Shown in pieces: positions 1 to 7,792 of a stretch of DNA of 64,000 nt. This stretch comes from Chromohalobacter sarecensis (GTDB taxonomy: Bacteria > Pseudomonadota > Gammaproteobacteria > Pseudomonadales > Halomonadaceae). Position numbers and translations under genes: made by a program. The notes under the pieces are model-generated. The model made no database searches, was not told the origin of the DNA, and saw only the letters and a program-made list of their open reading frames with translations. The stretch is from positions 115,930 through 179,929 of the forward strand of contig NZ_JAKGAN010000007.1 in the NCBI RefSeq assembly GCF_023061135.1. Reading direction: 5' to 3'. Each line of letters begins with the position of its first letter. Within the stretch, counting starts at the first letter, position 1.

Positions 1-1713
1 AACGCCGCCCGAGAGCATGGCATGCGGCAGATGCTTGCGAATCCACTGCGAGGCTTCGATGAAGTCGACGGCGTAGTTGTTGTGCTCCTCGATGCCCGTG
101 GCAATGGCGAAGATGTTGGGGTCGAAGATGATGTCTTCGGCGGGAAAGCCGATATCATCGACCAACAGGCGGTAGGCGCGCTCGCAGATCTGCGTCTTGC
201 GCTGGAAGGTGTCCGCCTGGCCTTGTTCGTCGAAGGCCATGACCACGATGGCAGCCCCGTAGCGGCGGCAGGCCATGGCCTGTTGGCGAAAGGCGTCTTC
301 ACCTTCCTTGAGCGAGATCGAGTTGACCACCGACTTGCCCTGGACGCATTTGAGCCCCGCCTCGATTATCTCCCACTTCGAGGAGTCGAGCATGATCGGC
401 ACGCGCGAGATATCCGGCTCCGAAGCGATCAGATTCAGGAAGCGCACCATGGCGTCCTGGGACTCGAGCATGCCCTCGTCCATGTTGATGTCGATGACCT
501 GGGCGCCGTTCTCGACCTGCTCCAGCGCGACTTCGAGCGCGGTGGTGTAGTCCTCTTCCTTGATCAAGCGCTTGAAGCGCGCCGACCCGGTGACGTTGGT
601 ACGCTCACCAACGTTGACGAACAGCGAGTCCGCTTCGATGTTGAACGGCTCCAACCCTGCGAGACGGCAGGCCTTAGGACGCTCGGCGACATGACGCGGC
701 GCCAGCTCGCTCACCGCCTCGCGAATGGCAGCAATATGCTCCGGCGCGGTACCGCAACAACCGCCGATGATATTGACCATGCCGCTTTCGGCGAATTCAC
801 GCACGATCGCTGCCATTTCCTCGGCGGTCTGGTCGTATTCACCGAACTCGTTGGGCAACCCCGCGTTGGGGTGCGCCGAGACGAAGGTATCGGCCTTGTG
901 GGAGAGTTCTTCGAGATAGGGCCGCAGTTCCGCCGCGCCGAGGGCGCAGTTGAGCCCCACGGACAGCGGTTGAGCGTGGCGGATCGAGTTCCAGAACGCC
1001 TCGGTGGTCTGTCCGGAAAGCGTGCGCCCGGAGGCATCGGTGATAGTACCCGAGATCATCACCGGCCAACGCTTGCCACGCGCTTCGAACAGCCTTTCGA
1101 GCGCATAGATGGCGGCCTTGGCGTTGAGCGTGTCGAAGATGGTCTCGATCATGAACAGGTCGACACCGCCGTCGATCAGGGCGTCGGCCGCCTCATAGTA
1201 GTTGTCGAACAACTGATCGAACGTGACATTGCGCTTGGCGGGGTCGTTGACATCCGGCGAGAGCGACGCCGTGCGCGAGGTTGGCCCCAGCACGCCGGCG
1301 ACATAGCGGGGCACGTCGGTTTCCGAGCCCACTGCCTCGCAGACATCCTTGGCTAGACGCGCCGCTTCACGGTTAATCTCCGGCACCAGAGCCTGCATGT
1401 CGTAATCGGATTGCGACAATTGGGTGCTGTTGAAGGTGTTGGTTTCGACAATATCCGCGCCGGCTTCGAGATAGGCGCGATGAATGTCGCGTACCACATC
1501 GGGACGCGTCAGCACCAACAAGTCATTATTGCCCTTTAGATCGCTCGGCCAGTCGGCGAAGCGCTGTCCCCGGAAGTCGTCTTCATCCAGCTCGTAGCCC
1601 TGCAGCATGGTGCCCATGCCGCCATCGAGGATCATGATGCGCCGTGCCAGCTGTTCGTGAAGTGACGAGAACGCAGCGGCGAGTGTTAATGACGAAGCAG
1701 TGGCGGCAGGCAT
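1..1713 (-). CDS. metH: Methionine synthase MetH, N-terminal part (cut by window edge)
   Basis: Cobalamin-dependent 5-methyltetrahydrofolate:homocysteine methyltransferase, the last step of methionine synthesis, cytosolic. About 571 codons are present of the roughly 1200 usual for the family; the rest lies beyond base 1. The N-terminal homocysteine-binding domain starts with [10 protein letters not shown] and contains the zinc-site motif GGCCGT. The pterin-binding domain follows ([16 protein letters not shown], then DINMDEGML and MLDSSKWE) and the sequence stops inside it. The start at 1713 has GGAG about 12 bases upstream and the protein begins MPAATASS. It is divergent from nfuA across about 215 bp. 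I see no cobalamin or SAM riboswitch signature in that gap. Identification is very secure; the cobalamin and activation domains cannot be checked here. Confidence 0.97.
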   Translation of the reverse strand, partial: MPAATASSLTLAAAFSSLHEQLARRIMILDGGMGTMLQGYELDEDDFRGQRFADWPSDLKGNNDLLVLTRPDVVRDIHRAYLEAGADIVETNTFNSTQLSQSDYDMQALVPEINREAARLAKDVCEAVGSETDVPRYVAGVLGPTSRTASLSPDVNDPAKRNVTFDQLFDNYYEAADALIDGGVDLFMIETIFDTLNAKAAIYALERLFEARGKRWPVMISGTITDASGRTLSGQTTEAFWNSIRHAQPLSVGLNCALGAAELRPYLEELSHKADTFVSAHPNAGLPNEFGEYDQTAEEMAAIVREFAESGMVNIIGGCCGTAPEHIAAIREAVSELAPRHVAERPKACRLAGLEPFNIEADSLFVNVGERTNVTGSARFKRLIKEEDYTTALEVALEQVENGAQVIDINMDEGMLESQDAMVRFLNLIASEPDISRVPIMLDSSKWEIIEAGLKCVQGKSVVNSISLKEGEDAFRQQAMACRRYGAAIVVMAFDEQGQADTFQRKTQICERAYRLLVDDIGFPAEDIIFDPNIFAIATGIEEHNNYAVDFIEASQWIRKHLPHAMLSGGV

Positions 1714-1928
1714 GTCAGCGTATTTCTCCAGCGGGATCCGAGCGATAGAACGTGCGTCAGCGAAACAGGCCGGAGGCCGATGTCACGCAGGCGGTACATG
1801 AGGCGGGGATGGTACCAGAAGCGCCGCAATGTGGGCAGTCGCCAAGACCCAGCAAAATACTCGGGATTGTGTCGGGCGACGCTTTTTCATACCATGAAGG
1901 CAACATCTCAGGTAGAGAGTAACGTTTT
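1714..1928. other. metH/nfuA divergent intergenic region
   Basis: About 215 bp that must hold promoters for both metH (leftward) and nfuA (rightward). No convincing sigma70 pair or riboswitch was identified by eye. A leftward reading frame here encodes a CPHC-x9-CTAC zinc-ribbon-like pattern (see findings), but it overlaps the nfuA start and is probably fortuitous. Confidence 0.5.
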
Positions 1929-2519
1929 ATGAGCCAGCCCATCCAAATCACCGACAACGCTCAGGAATATCTTGCCGAGCTGTTGGCCAAGCAGAACGTC
2001 GAAGGCATCGCGGTGCGTATCTTCATCACCCAGCCGGGGACGCCCTACGCCGAGACCTGCCTGGCGTATTGCCGTCCGGGTGAGGAAGAGCCTAGCGACG
2101 AAAGGCTCGATCTGGACAAGATCACGGTATATCTTGAGAAGAACAGCATCGCGTTTCTCGAAGAAGCGGTGGTCGACTTCAATTCGGACCGCATGGGTGG
2201 CCAGCTGACCATCAAGGCGCCCAATGCCAAGATGCCGCAGGTCAATGCCGACAGCCCGTTAGAAGATCGTGTCAATTACGTGCTTTACAGCGAAATCAAT
2301 CCCGGCCTGGCAGCGCATGGGGGTGAAATTCGCCTGATGCAGTTGACCGAGGAAAATGTCGCCGTACTGCAGTTCGGCGGTGGTTGCCAAGGGTGCGCTG
2401 CGGTCGATATAACCCTTAAAGACGGGGTCGAGAAGACGCTGGTCGAGCGCATTCCCGAATTGGTCGGTATCCGTGACGTCACCGACCACACCGACGATAC
2501 CAACGCCTATTACCGCTGA
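1929..2519 (+). CDS. nfuA: Fe-S biogenesis protein NfuA
   Basis: Iron-sulfur carrier that assembles and hands [4Fe-4S] clusters to client apoproteins, important under oxidative stress or iron limitation. The 196-residue length is typical of gammaproteobacterial NfuA. A degenerate A-type (IscA-like) domain covers about residues 1-95. The C-terminal Nfu domain carries the cluster-ligating CxxC as [11 protein letters not shown] (Cys153, Cys156). Followed by a strong intrinsic terminator, so probably monocistronic. Its client enzymes could include the class I fumarase encoded later in the window. Confidence 0.97.
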   Translation: MSQPIQITDNAQEYLAELLAKQNVEGIAVRIFITQPGTPYAETCLAYCRPGEEEPSDERLDLDKITVYLEKNSIAFLEEAVVDFNSDRMGGQLTIKAPNAKMPQVNADSPLEDRVNYVLYSEINPGLAAHGGEIRLMQLTEENVAVLQFGGGCQGCAAVDITLKDGVEKTLVERIPELVGIRDVTDHTDDTNAYYR

Positions 2520-2570
2520 TCGGCACTAGACGCGGCCATCCCCTGGGTCGTGACAGTTCTGAACCAGCAT

Positions 2571-2604
2571 CGAAAGCCCGCCAAGTGCGGGCTTTCGTCA
2601 TTTT
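2571..2604 (+). terminator. Intrinsic terminator of nfuA
   Basis: A perfect 10-bp stem (CGAAAGCCCG at 2571-2580 with CGGGCTTTCG at 2588-2597), a 7-nt loop, and a short T run at 2601-2604, about 50 bp past the nfuA stop. Confidence 0.85.
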
Positions 2605-2639
2605 GAGGCCTGGTGGCTAAGAAGCGTCCGTGTTTCAGA

Positions 2640-3605
2640 TTAGACGACGAAGGGTGGCAATGGTAGGCGCGCCAGTTTTTCACGCAGCTCGCGATTGATG
2701 GCATGCTGCTGCTCGAGCTCGCGTTCTGCCCGCCGGTTGTCGCTTTGTATCTGCTGTAGCTGGCCCTGACTTTCCCGCAACTTGTTTTCCAATGCTTGCC
2801 GCTGCGAGGTCTCGCTGCGCGCTTTTTCTTCCAGTGCCGTGTAATGGCGGCGCTGCTCGGCGAGCTCAGCCTGCACACGCTCGAATTTCTGTTCCAGGGA
2901 CGCAGCGCGTTTTTGGGCCTGTTTCTCGATATTCTGGCGCTCCTGACGCGCGTCATCGAGAAGCCCCATCAAGCGTGCTTCCGCCGCTTCGTGGCGCTGT
3001 TCTTCCTGTTTTAGCTGCGTTTGATGCTCACGTGAGAGCTCTGCCATGGCATCGCGGTGCTCGCTGCGAGCGGTTTCCAGGTGGCGCTGATGTTTCTGGC
3101 ATTCCTCGTCGAGCTGCTGCACGCGCCGTGCCTGCTGGGTTTCCTGCTGATGGGCCGCTTGCAGTTCGCTTTGTGCATTAGCCAGCTGCATTGTCTTTTC
3201 TTCCAGCCGTGCCTGGGCCTGCTCGAAATGCGTATTCAACGCTGCCAGGCGTTCCTCGGCGTCCGCCGACTTGCGAGCGGCGGTTTGGGCCTCGGTTTGC
3301 GCCTCTTCGACACGCTGATCGGCCTCCTGACGGTAATGCGCCAGCGACTCCGCCGCCAGCGCCTGGGCTTTTTCCCAGAGATCCGTCATCCATGCCTGTA
3401 GCGCCTCCGGCGGGGTATCGCTCGCCGTGACATCCCGGTTCCGCTCCCGCCGCAATCGCCATTCCCGCAAGTGATCGCTGATGGTCGTGAAGCTTCCCGT
3501 GCCCAGGATGTCGCGGATCTTCTGGACGGTGGGCGCGTCGTCTTGGCGTAGCAGCGTATCGATCGCGCGCTGTACGTCCTCGTATTGAATGCCGTTGCGG
3601 GCCAT
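2640..3605 (-). CDS. KfrA-like DNA-binding protein with long coiled coil
   Basis: About 321 residues. The N-terminal ~80 residues (MARNGIQYEDVQRAID..., TVQKIRDILGTGSFTTISDHLREW) match the KfrA_N plasmid-replication-region DNA-binding domain. The rest, from about residue 90, is a nearly continuous Glu/Gln/Arg/Ala-rich coiled coil. KfrA proteins are plasmid autoregulators that bind operators in their own promoter and can form nucleoid-like fibres through the coil. I place the start at 3605 (MARNG) because AGAGGA lies 6 bases upstream; a longer frame begins 18 codons earlier. Divergent from a tyrosine recombinase, with the AT-rich palindromic gap 3606-3816 between them as the likely operator region. 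A chromosomal copy beside dif suggests either a domesticated plasmid or phage gene, or a role at the terminus (inference). Confidence 0.85.
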   Translation of the reverse strand: MARNGIQYEDVQRAIDTLLRQDDAPTVQKIRDILGTGSFTTISDHLREWRLRRERNRDVTASDTPPEALQAWMTDLWEKAQALAAESLAHYRQEADQRVEEAQTEAQTAARKSADAEERLAALNTHFEQAQARLEEKTMQLANAQSELQAAHQQETQQARRVQQLDEECQKHQRHLETARSEHRDAMAELSREHQTQLKQEEQRHEAAEARLMGLLDDARQERQNIEKQAQKRAASLEQKFERVQAELAEQRRHYTALEEKARSETSQRQALENKLRESQGQLQQIQSDNRRAERELEQQHAINRELREKLARLPLPPFVV

Positions 3606-3682
3606 GTCGAGTCCTCTGTACCGGGCGCCACATTGGGCGTTGATTACTCCCCACAGCATACCTCGTTACCTGAAATTGGCCA

Positions 3683-3774
3683 ATATTACGTTAAACATAA
3701 TACGTAAAATACATTATGAAACTATCGATAAATTCAAGATTACGCGTATTATCTTGAATTTTTTGACGTAATAT
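3683..3774. repeat. Outer 9-bp inverted repeat in the kfrA-like/int gap
   Basis: ATATTACGT at 3683-3691 is exactly repeated in inverse as ACGTAATAT at 3766-3774. Two further related copies (TTACGT, ACGTAA) form an internal inverted repeat at 3686-3707. The region is strikingly AT-rich against the high-GC host. Candidate operators for the KfrA-like protein or accessory sites for the recombinase. Confidence 0.65.
3730..3761. repeat. Perfect 11-bp-arm palindrome, candidate operator or recombination core
   Basis: AAATTCAAGAT (3730-3740) and ATCTTGAATTT (3751-3761) are perfect inverted 11-bp arms around a 10-nt spacer, TACGCGTATT. Eleven-base arms are typical of tyrosine recombinase core sites, but their spacers are usually 6-8 bp, so an operator for the KfrA-like regulator is equally plausible. 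It lies 56 bp before the recombinase start. Confidence 0.6.
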
Positions 3775-3816
3775 CGGAGACTCGCGGCAATAAAGACACA
3801 GAAGGCATCAGGCGTC

Positions 3817-5049
3817 ATGCAGGACGAGCGAGGGCAGAAGCCGAAAGAACAGCAAGAAGGACGGCTCGAGGCGATCGTCGCCCTCGAAACCAGTGTCGCC
3901 TCGGCGCCGCCAGAAGCGGCGCTGAGAGAGGTTGGGAGCGGGATCGAGGGCCAGCGCGCGAGGCATAGTGCACATATCTCGGCGCGTACCGATGTCGACG
4001 CCATTGCACTCTGGCTGCGCGAATTCCAGTCGAGCCCCCAGACATGGCGCGCCTATCGCAAGGAAGCCGAGCGCTTGCTGTTGTGGCTTCAGCAGCGTGG
4101 TGAAGGGTTGCCCGACGTGCGGCGTGACACGCTGGATGCTTACGAACGATTCCTGGCCGACCCACAACCGGCATCACGCTGGGTAGGGCCGTCGCGTCCA
4201 CGTGCCGATGTGGATTGGCGGCCATTCCGGCAGCCATTATCGGCGGCCAGTCGGCGTCAGTCTTTGGTCATTTTGCAGGGCATGTTCGCCTGGCTGGTCG
4301 AGGCGGGATGGCTCGAGCACAATCCGTTTCGGCTGATGCGCGACAAACGTCGCCGCATGGACAATCGCAGCGAACGTATCGAGCGTTATCTCGAGCGAGC
4401 GCTATGGCAGCGCTTCTGGGCGTGGTTGCAAACGCCGCCGTCACCGCAGGCCGGTGATGGTGCCTATTATCGTTGGGCGCGGCGGCGTTTCTTGTTCGGC
4501 TTTGCTTACCTGCTGGCACCGCGACTCGGTGAGGTGGCTCAGGCGCGCATGGGCGACTTCGTCCAGCGCGAAGGGCGCTGGTGGTGGCGGGTCGTGGGGA
4601 AGGGCGACAAGCTGGCCGAAGTGCCGGTGCCACCGGACATGATGACGTTGCTCGCGGAGTGGCGAATGACGCTGGGCGTGTCACCGCAGCCTGAACCCGA
4701 CGACACCACGCCGTTGCTGCGCGCACTGGATGGCCGGCGCGGGGTAGGGGATAACCAGCTCTATCGGCTGATTCGCGAGACATTTCGGGCGGGGTACCAA
4801 GCTCTTGACGACCTGCCTGAGCCCACGCGCGCGCCGTTACAAAAGGCTACTCCCCACTGGCTGCGCCACACTGCCTTGACCCATCAGGCGCAGGCCGGCG
4901 TGGAGTTGCGCTATCTGGCGCGTACCGCTAGGCATGCGCGCCTGGACACCACCGCGCGCTACCTGCACGCCGAGGCTGAAGAGTGGCATCGTCAATTGGC
5001 ACATCACCGGCTCGCGGACGCCGACACGCATGATGATGGCACGTTATAA
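3817..5049 (+). CDS. Tyrosine recombinase / phage-type integrase
   Basis: 410 residues, complete. The core-binding SAM-like domain spans about residues 58-175 and the catalytic domain about 195-395. All the active-site residues can be placed: Arg236 (LAPRLGEV), Lys265 (GKGDK), His347 and Arg350 (PHWLRHT), His373 (ARHARLDTT) and nucleophile Tyr382 (TARYLH). It is longer than XerC/XerD (about 300 aa), with a charged N-terminal extension and an insert around residues 120-140, so it is not the Xer pair itself. No phage or plasmid genes flank it except the divergent KfrA-like gene. Probably a domesticated or resident recombinase; the target site is unknown. GTG-led sufE follows closely. Confidence 0.9.
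   Translation: MQDERGQKPKEQQEGRLEAIVALETSVASAPPEAALREVGSGIEGQRARHSAHISARTDVDAIALWLREFQSSPQTWRAYRKEAERLLLWLQQRGEGLPDVRRDTLDAYERFLADPQPASRWVGPSRPRADVDWRPFRQPLSAASRRQSLVILQGMFAWLVEAGWLEHNPFRLMRDKRRRMDNRSERIERYLERALWQRFWAWLQTPPSPQAGDGAYYRWARRRFLFGFAYLLAPRLGEVAQARMGDFVQREGRWWWRVVGKGDKLAEVPVPPDMMTLLAEWRMTLGVSPQPEPDDTTPLLRALDGRRGVGDNQLYRLIRETFRAGYQALDDLPEPTRAPLQKATPHWLRHTALTHQAQAGVELRYLARTARHARLDTTARYLHAEAEEWHRQLAHHRLADADTHDDGTL
4181..4188 (+). other. KOPS-like octamer pointing to dif
   Basis: GGGTAGGG matches the FtsK-orienting consensus GGGNAGGG and reads rightwards, towards dif at 10369. It lies inside the recombinase gene. Confidence 0.4.
4597..4604 (+). other. KOPS-like octamer pointing to dif
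   Basis: GGGAAGGG, consensus GGGNAGGG, oriented rightwards towards dif; inside the recombinase gene. Confidence 0.4.
4742..4749 (+). other. KOPS-like octamer pointing to dif
   Basis: GGGTAGGG, consensus GGGNAGGG, oriented rightwards towards dif; inside the recombinase gene. Confidence 0.4.
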
Positions 5050-5076
5050 TGGGTGATCGATTTGCGAGGAGGGCGC

Positions 5077-5487
5077 ATGACAGCACGCGAAGCACAAGCC
5101 GAACTGGCAGATGAGTTCGCCATATTCGACAACTGGATGGATCGCTACCAGTACATCATCGACATGGGCAAGCAGTTGCCGGCATTCCCTGAGTCGTTGA
5201 AAAGTGACGACACCAAGATTCAGGGATGTCAGTCCAATGTCTGGATTCACGACCGCCTGGAGAATGGCCGGCTGCATTTCGATGCAACCTCCGACGCCGC
5301 CATCGTTTCGGGGTTGATCGCCGTACTGCTGCGGATCTACAACGACCGGCCCCCCAGTGAGATTCAGGCGACGCCGCCGGACTTTCTGGGCGAACTTGGC
5401 CTCGACAAGCATTTGTCGCCGACACGCAGCAACGGGCTGCATGCCATGCTCGATCGTATCTATACAGTGGCCAAGCAAGCCGCCTAG
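5077..5487 (+). CDS. sufE: Cysteine desulfuration protein SufE
   Basis: Accepts persulfide sulfur from a SufS/CsdA-type cysteine desulfurase for Fe-S cluster assembly. 136 residues, the family length. The sulfur-accepting cysteine is in IQGCQSNVW (Cys51), the same residue number as in E. coli SufE. I chose the ATG at 5077 because GAGGAGG lies just upstream at 5066-5072; a GTG at 5053 would add eight residues. No sufS or sufBCD is nearby, so the partner is encoded elsewhere. With NfuA it gives this end of the window an Fe-S theme. Confidence 0.93.
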   Translation: MTAREAQAELADEFAIFDNWMDRYQYIIDMGKQLPAFPESLKSDDTKIQGCQSNVWIHDRLENGRLHFDATSDAAIVSGLIAVLLRIYNDRPPSEIQATPPDFLGELGLDKHLSPTRSNGLHAMLDRIYTVAKQAA

Positions 5488-5526
5488 CTTGGCTGAAGGG
5501 TGAGTTGCTGGAAAAGTGGAGGGCCG

Positions 5527-5814
5527 TCAGTGTGTATCGGAACCCTCGTGGTCGGCGCATGAGCCACAGTCGCCGGGTCCGGGCGGCACGGGGTCGACGC
5601 CGCCGGGATGGCCGGGGTGGCATTTCAAGATCCGCTTGAGCGCCAGCCAACTGCCTTTCAGCGGGCCATGGATCTGGATGGCCTCCACGGCATATTGCGA
5701 GCAGCTGGGCCAGAAGCGGCAGCGCGGACCGAGTAGGGGGCTGATGACGTATTGATAGCCGCGCAGCAGGCCGATCATGAGGCCCGAAAGGCACTTGCCG
5801 AGAAGGCGACGCAT
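5527..5814 (-). CDS. yidD: Membrane protein insertion efficiency factor YidD
   Basis: Small peripheral inner-membrane protein that assists YidC-dependent insertion. 95 residues with the family core [16 protein letters not shown] and [13 protein letters not shown], then [14 protein letters not shown]. The C-terminus carries an extra Cys/His/Asp-rich tail. The start at 5814 (MRRLLGKC) matches the family; longer upstream frames overlap hisI. It begins 3 bp after the hisI stop, so the two are probably co-transcribed. YidD usually sits beside rpmH/rnpA/yidC at the origin; here it is detached and close to dif. Confidence 0.93.
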   Translation of the reverse strand: MRRLLGKCLSGLMIGLLRGYQYVISPLLGPRCRFWPSCSQYAVEAIQIHGPLKGSWLALKRILKCHPGHPGGVDPVPPGPGDCGSCADHEGSDTH

Positions 5815-5816
5815 GG

Positions 5817-6257
5817 CTAGCGCTGGTCGTAGAGCTCGGCGGGATCGATCAGCGGGGCGCTGTCGATTTCCGCCGTTTCCTGGCTCAGCGCGATGTAGAA
5901 GCAGCTGCGCCGCCCGGTGTGGCACGCGGGACCTTGCTGATCGACGCTCAGCAGTAGGGTGTCGCCGTCACAGTCGAGATGTGCTGCCACCAGTTGTTGA
6001 ACCTGCCCGGAGGACTCGCCCTTGCGCCACGGCTTGCCGCGCGAGCGTGACCAATAGCAGACACGCCCGGTCGCCAGCGTTTCCTCCAGTGCGGCCCGAT
6101 TCATCCACGCCATCATCAACACCTCGCCGCTCTCATGCTGCTGTGCAATGGCGGGAATCAGGCCGTCATCGTTCCAACGTGCTGCATCGAGCAACGTGCT
6201 CGTCGGTTCGTATGTGCCTTGCGTGGCCGGCTCGAGTTGCTTGTAGAGATCGGTCAT
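5817..6257 (-). CDS. hisI: Phosphoribosyl-AMP cyclohydrolase HisI
   Basis: Histidine biosynthesis, third step: zinc-dependent hydrolysis of the adenine ring of phosphoribosyl-AMP. 146 residues, monofunctional with no fused HisE. Zinc-site cysteines are present (Cys96 in HLDCDGD, Cys112 and Cys119 in [12 protein letters not shown]), as is the phosphoribosyl region [13 protein letters not shown]. The N-terminal ~25 residues extend beyond the catalytic core. It is 29 bp downstream of a Zur-type regulator and 3 bp upstream of yidD. Position next to zur raises the possibility that it is a Zur-linked paralogue rather than the only HisI of the cell. Confidence 0.93.
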   Translation of the reverse strand: MTDLYKQLEPATQGTYEPTSTLLDAARWNDDGLIPAIAQQHESGEVLMMAWMNRAALEETLATGRVCYWSRSRGKPWRKGESSGQVQQLVAAHLDCDGDTLLLSVDQQGPACHTGRRSCFYIALSQETAEIDSAPLIDPAELYDQR

Positions 6258-6286
6258 GGCATGTCGTCGCTTTGGTGTTGGATGAG

Positions 6287-6736
6287 TCAGGCGGACGCCT
6301 GGGCGGTGCAGGTCGCACACAATCCCAGTAGTTCGATGGTTTGGCGCTCGATCCGGTAGCCTTGTTGATGGGCTACCTGGGTCAGTTGCTCGTTGACGTC
6401 GTCGAGGTGCAATTCTTCCACACGCCCGCACGAACGGCATATCAGCAGCTGAAAGCCATGCACGTGCTCGGGGCAAGGGCAAGCGACATAGGCATTGAGT
6501 GACTCGATGCGATGCACCAGGCCTTGTTCGATGAGAAACTCCAGCGCGCGATAGATGGTCGGGGGGCGCGCCGAGGCATGCTCTGTGGCGAGACGGTCGA
6601 GCAGGTCATAGGCCTTGAGACCGCCAGGCGAGGTGGCGATCATTTCCAGGACACGTCGCCGGATCGGGGTGAAGCGCGCACCGTGCTTTTGGCACTGGCG
6701 TTCCGCCTGGGTCAGTAGTGCATGGGAGTCGAGCAT
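6287..6736 (-). CDS. zur: Zinc uptake regulator Zur (Fur family)
   Basis: Zinc-responsive repressor. About 149 residues. The DNA-binding winged helix includes PPTIYRALEFLIEQGLV, which aligns closely with E. coli Zur, followed by HRIESLNAYVAC. The dimerisation domain has two paired cysteines, CRSC and LCATC, for a structural zinc. I prefer the start at 6736 (MLDSHALLTQAE) because it aligns with the E. coli N-terminus; a frame starting at 6769 adds 11 residues. Likely first gene of a zur-hisI-yidD unit. I see no clear Zur box just upstream. Fur itself is less likely because the His-rich Fe site motif of Fur is absent. Confidence 0.88.
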   Translation of the reverse strand: MLDSHALLTQAERQCQKHGARFTPIRRRVLEMIATSPGGLKAYDLLDRLATEHASARPPTIYRALEFLIEQGLVHRIESLNAYVACPCPEHVHGFQLLICRSCGRVEELHLDDVNEQLTQVAHQQGYRIERQTIELLGLCATCTAQASA

Positions 6737-6820
6737 CGCAACACCATCGTTCTCGGTAGTGCGGGGCATTCTACGCCGTTGCCCCGAACGGGGCCAGACG
6801 CGCCCGGCTTCCGCGCGCGA

Positions 6821-7792
6821 TTATGCGGAACTGGCCAGTTCTCCTTCACGTGCGAAATGTTGCTGTGCGAAGGCGACGCGCGCCTCGACCGAGCGTGTCT
6901 CGGTTTGCTTCTCGATCAGATCCAGGCGCCGTCTTAGCCCTTCGCCATTGGCCATCTGAATGGCCAGCCCCGGGCGCGCATTGAGCTCGAGCAGCATCGG
7001 GCCATGATGGCGATCGAGTACCATGTCGGTGCCCAAGTAACCGAGCCCAGTCATTTCATAGCAACTGGCGGCCAGATGGAGCAGGGCATCCCAACCTGGA
7101 ACGTACAGTGAAGCCAGGCCGTGGCCGGTGTCGGGATGGTCTTCGCGAGGGCGATTGAACTGCACGCCTCGCAAGGCCGTCCCCGTGGTGATGTCGAGTC
7201 CCACGCCGACCGCACCCTGGTGCAGGTTGGCCTTGCCATCCGATGCCGCCGTGGAAAGGCGCATCATCGCCATGACCGGATATCCGCGGAAGATGATGAC
7301 GCGAATATCGGGCACGCCTTCGTAGGTATACGCGGCGAAGGCTTCGTCGAAGGCAATCAATGACTCGATCACAGCGACATCGGGAGTCCCGCCCAGCGAA
7401 TAAAGCCCGGACAGAATATTGGAGACGTGTCGTTCCAGGTCAACGCGCTCGATACGCGTGCCACTGGGCTTGATGTAACCGCCATCCTGTTGGCGCTCGA
7501 CGACGAGAATGCCCTTGCCGCCACTGCCCTTGGCGGGCTTGATGACGAAACCGGGCGCGTCTTTCACCACCTCGACGACGCGTTTTACATCGAACTGGGT
7601 GCTCACGGTGCCGATCAAGTCTGGCGTGGTGATGCCGTGGCGTTTGGCCAAGAGTTTAGTCTGTAGCTTATCGTCGACGAGAGGATAGAGTCGGCGATCA
7701 TTGTAGCGTCCGATGTAACGTATGTTGCGGCGATTCATGCCGATGACGCCTTTGGCCTGCAACCTGGCTGGAGTCGCCCACATGTCAGTCAT
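6821..7792 (-). CDS. RimK-like ATP-grasp ligase (alpha-L-glutamate ligase-related)
   Basis: 323 residues, cytosolic. ATP-grasp features: nucleotide-binding lysine and glycine loop (FVIKPAKGSGGKGILVV, about residues 80-97), central DIRVIIFRG, and the metal/phosphate motif MLLELNARPG near residue 270. It belongs to the RimK-related family that always travels with an inactive transglutaminase/7TM protein and a retropepsin-like protease, as it does here. RimK-type enzymes add glutamate or other amino acids to a carboxyl terminus; the substrate of this branch is not established. Its start overlaps the upstream gene's stop by 8 bp, indicating translational coupling. The long N-terminus (MWATPARLQAKGVIGMNRRN) is conserved in the family, so the outer start is right. 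Confidence 0.9.
   Translation of the reverse strand: MTDMWATPARLQAKGVIGMNRRNIRYIGRYNDRRLYPLVDDKLQTKLLAKRHGITTPDLIGTVSTQFDVKRVVEVVKDAPGFVIKPAKGSGGKGILVVERQQDGGYIKPSGTRIERVDLERHVSNILSGLYSLGGTPDVAVIESLIAFDEAFAAYTYEGVPDIRVIIFRGYPVMAMMRLSTAASDGKANLHQGAVGVGLDITTGTALRGVQFNRPREDHPDTGHGLASLYVPGWDALLHLAASCYEMTGLGYLGTDMVLDRHHGPMLLELNARPGLAIQMANGEGLRRRLDLIEKQTETRSVEARVAFAQQHFAREGELASSA

Noticed and set aside
22..1356. 444-codon rightward open frame
   Set aside because: Antisense to metH; no family resemblance, composition of a GC-rich shadow frame.
1714..1928. Cobalamin or SAH riboswitch before metH
   Set aside because: Read for B12-box and SAH-type pairing; no matching conserved elements seen.
3817..5049. 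Prophage or genomic island
   Set aside because: Only an integrase and a KfrA-like gene; neighbours are core genes and no att direct repeats were found.
3817..5049. XerC or XerD itself
   Set aside because: The protein is about 110 residues longer than Xer recombinases and lacks their N-terminal pattern; dif is likely served by genes outside the window.
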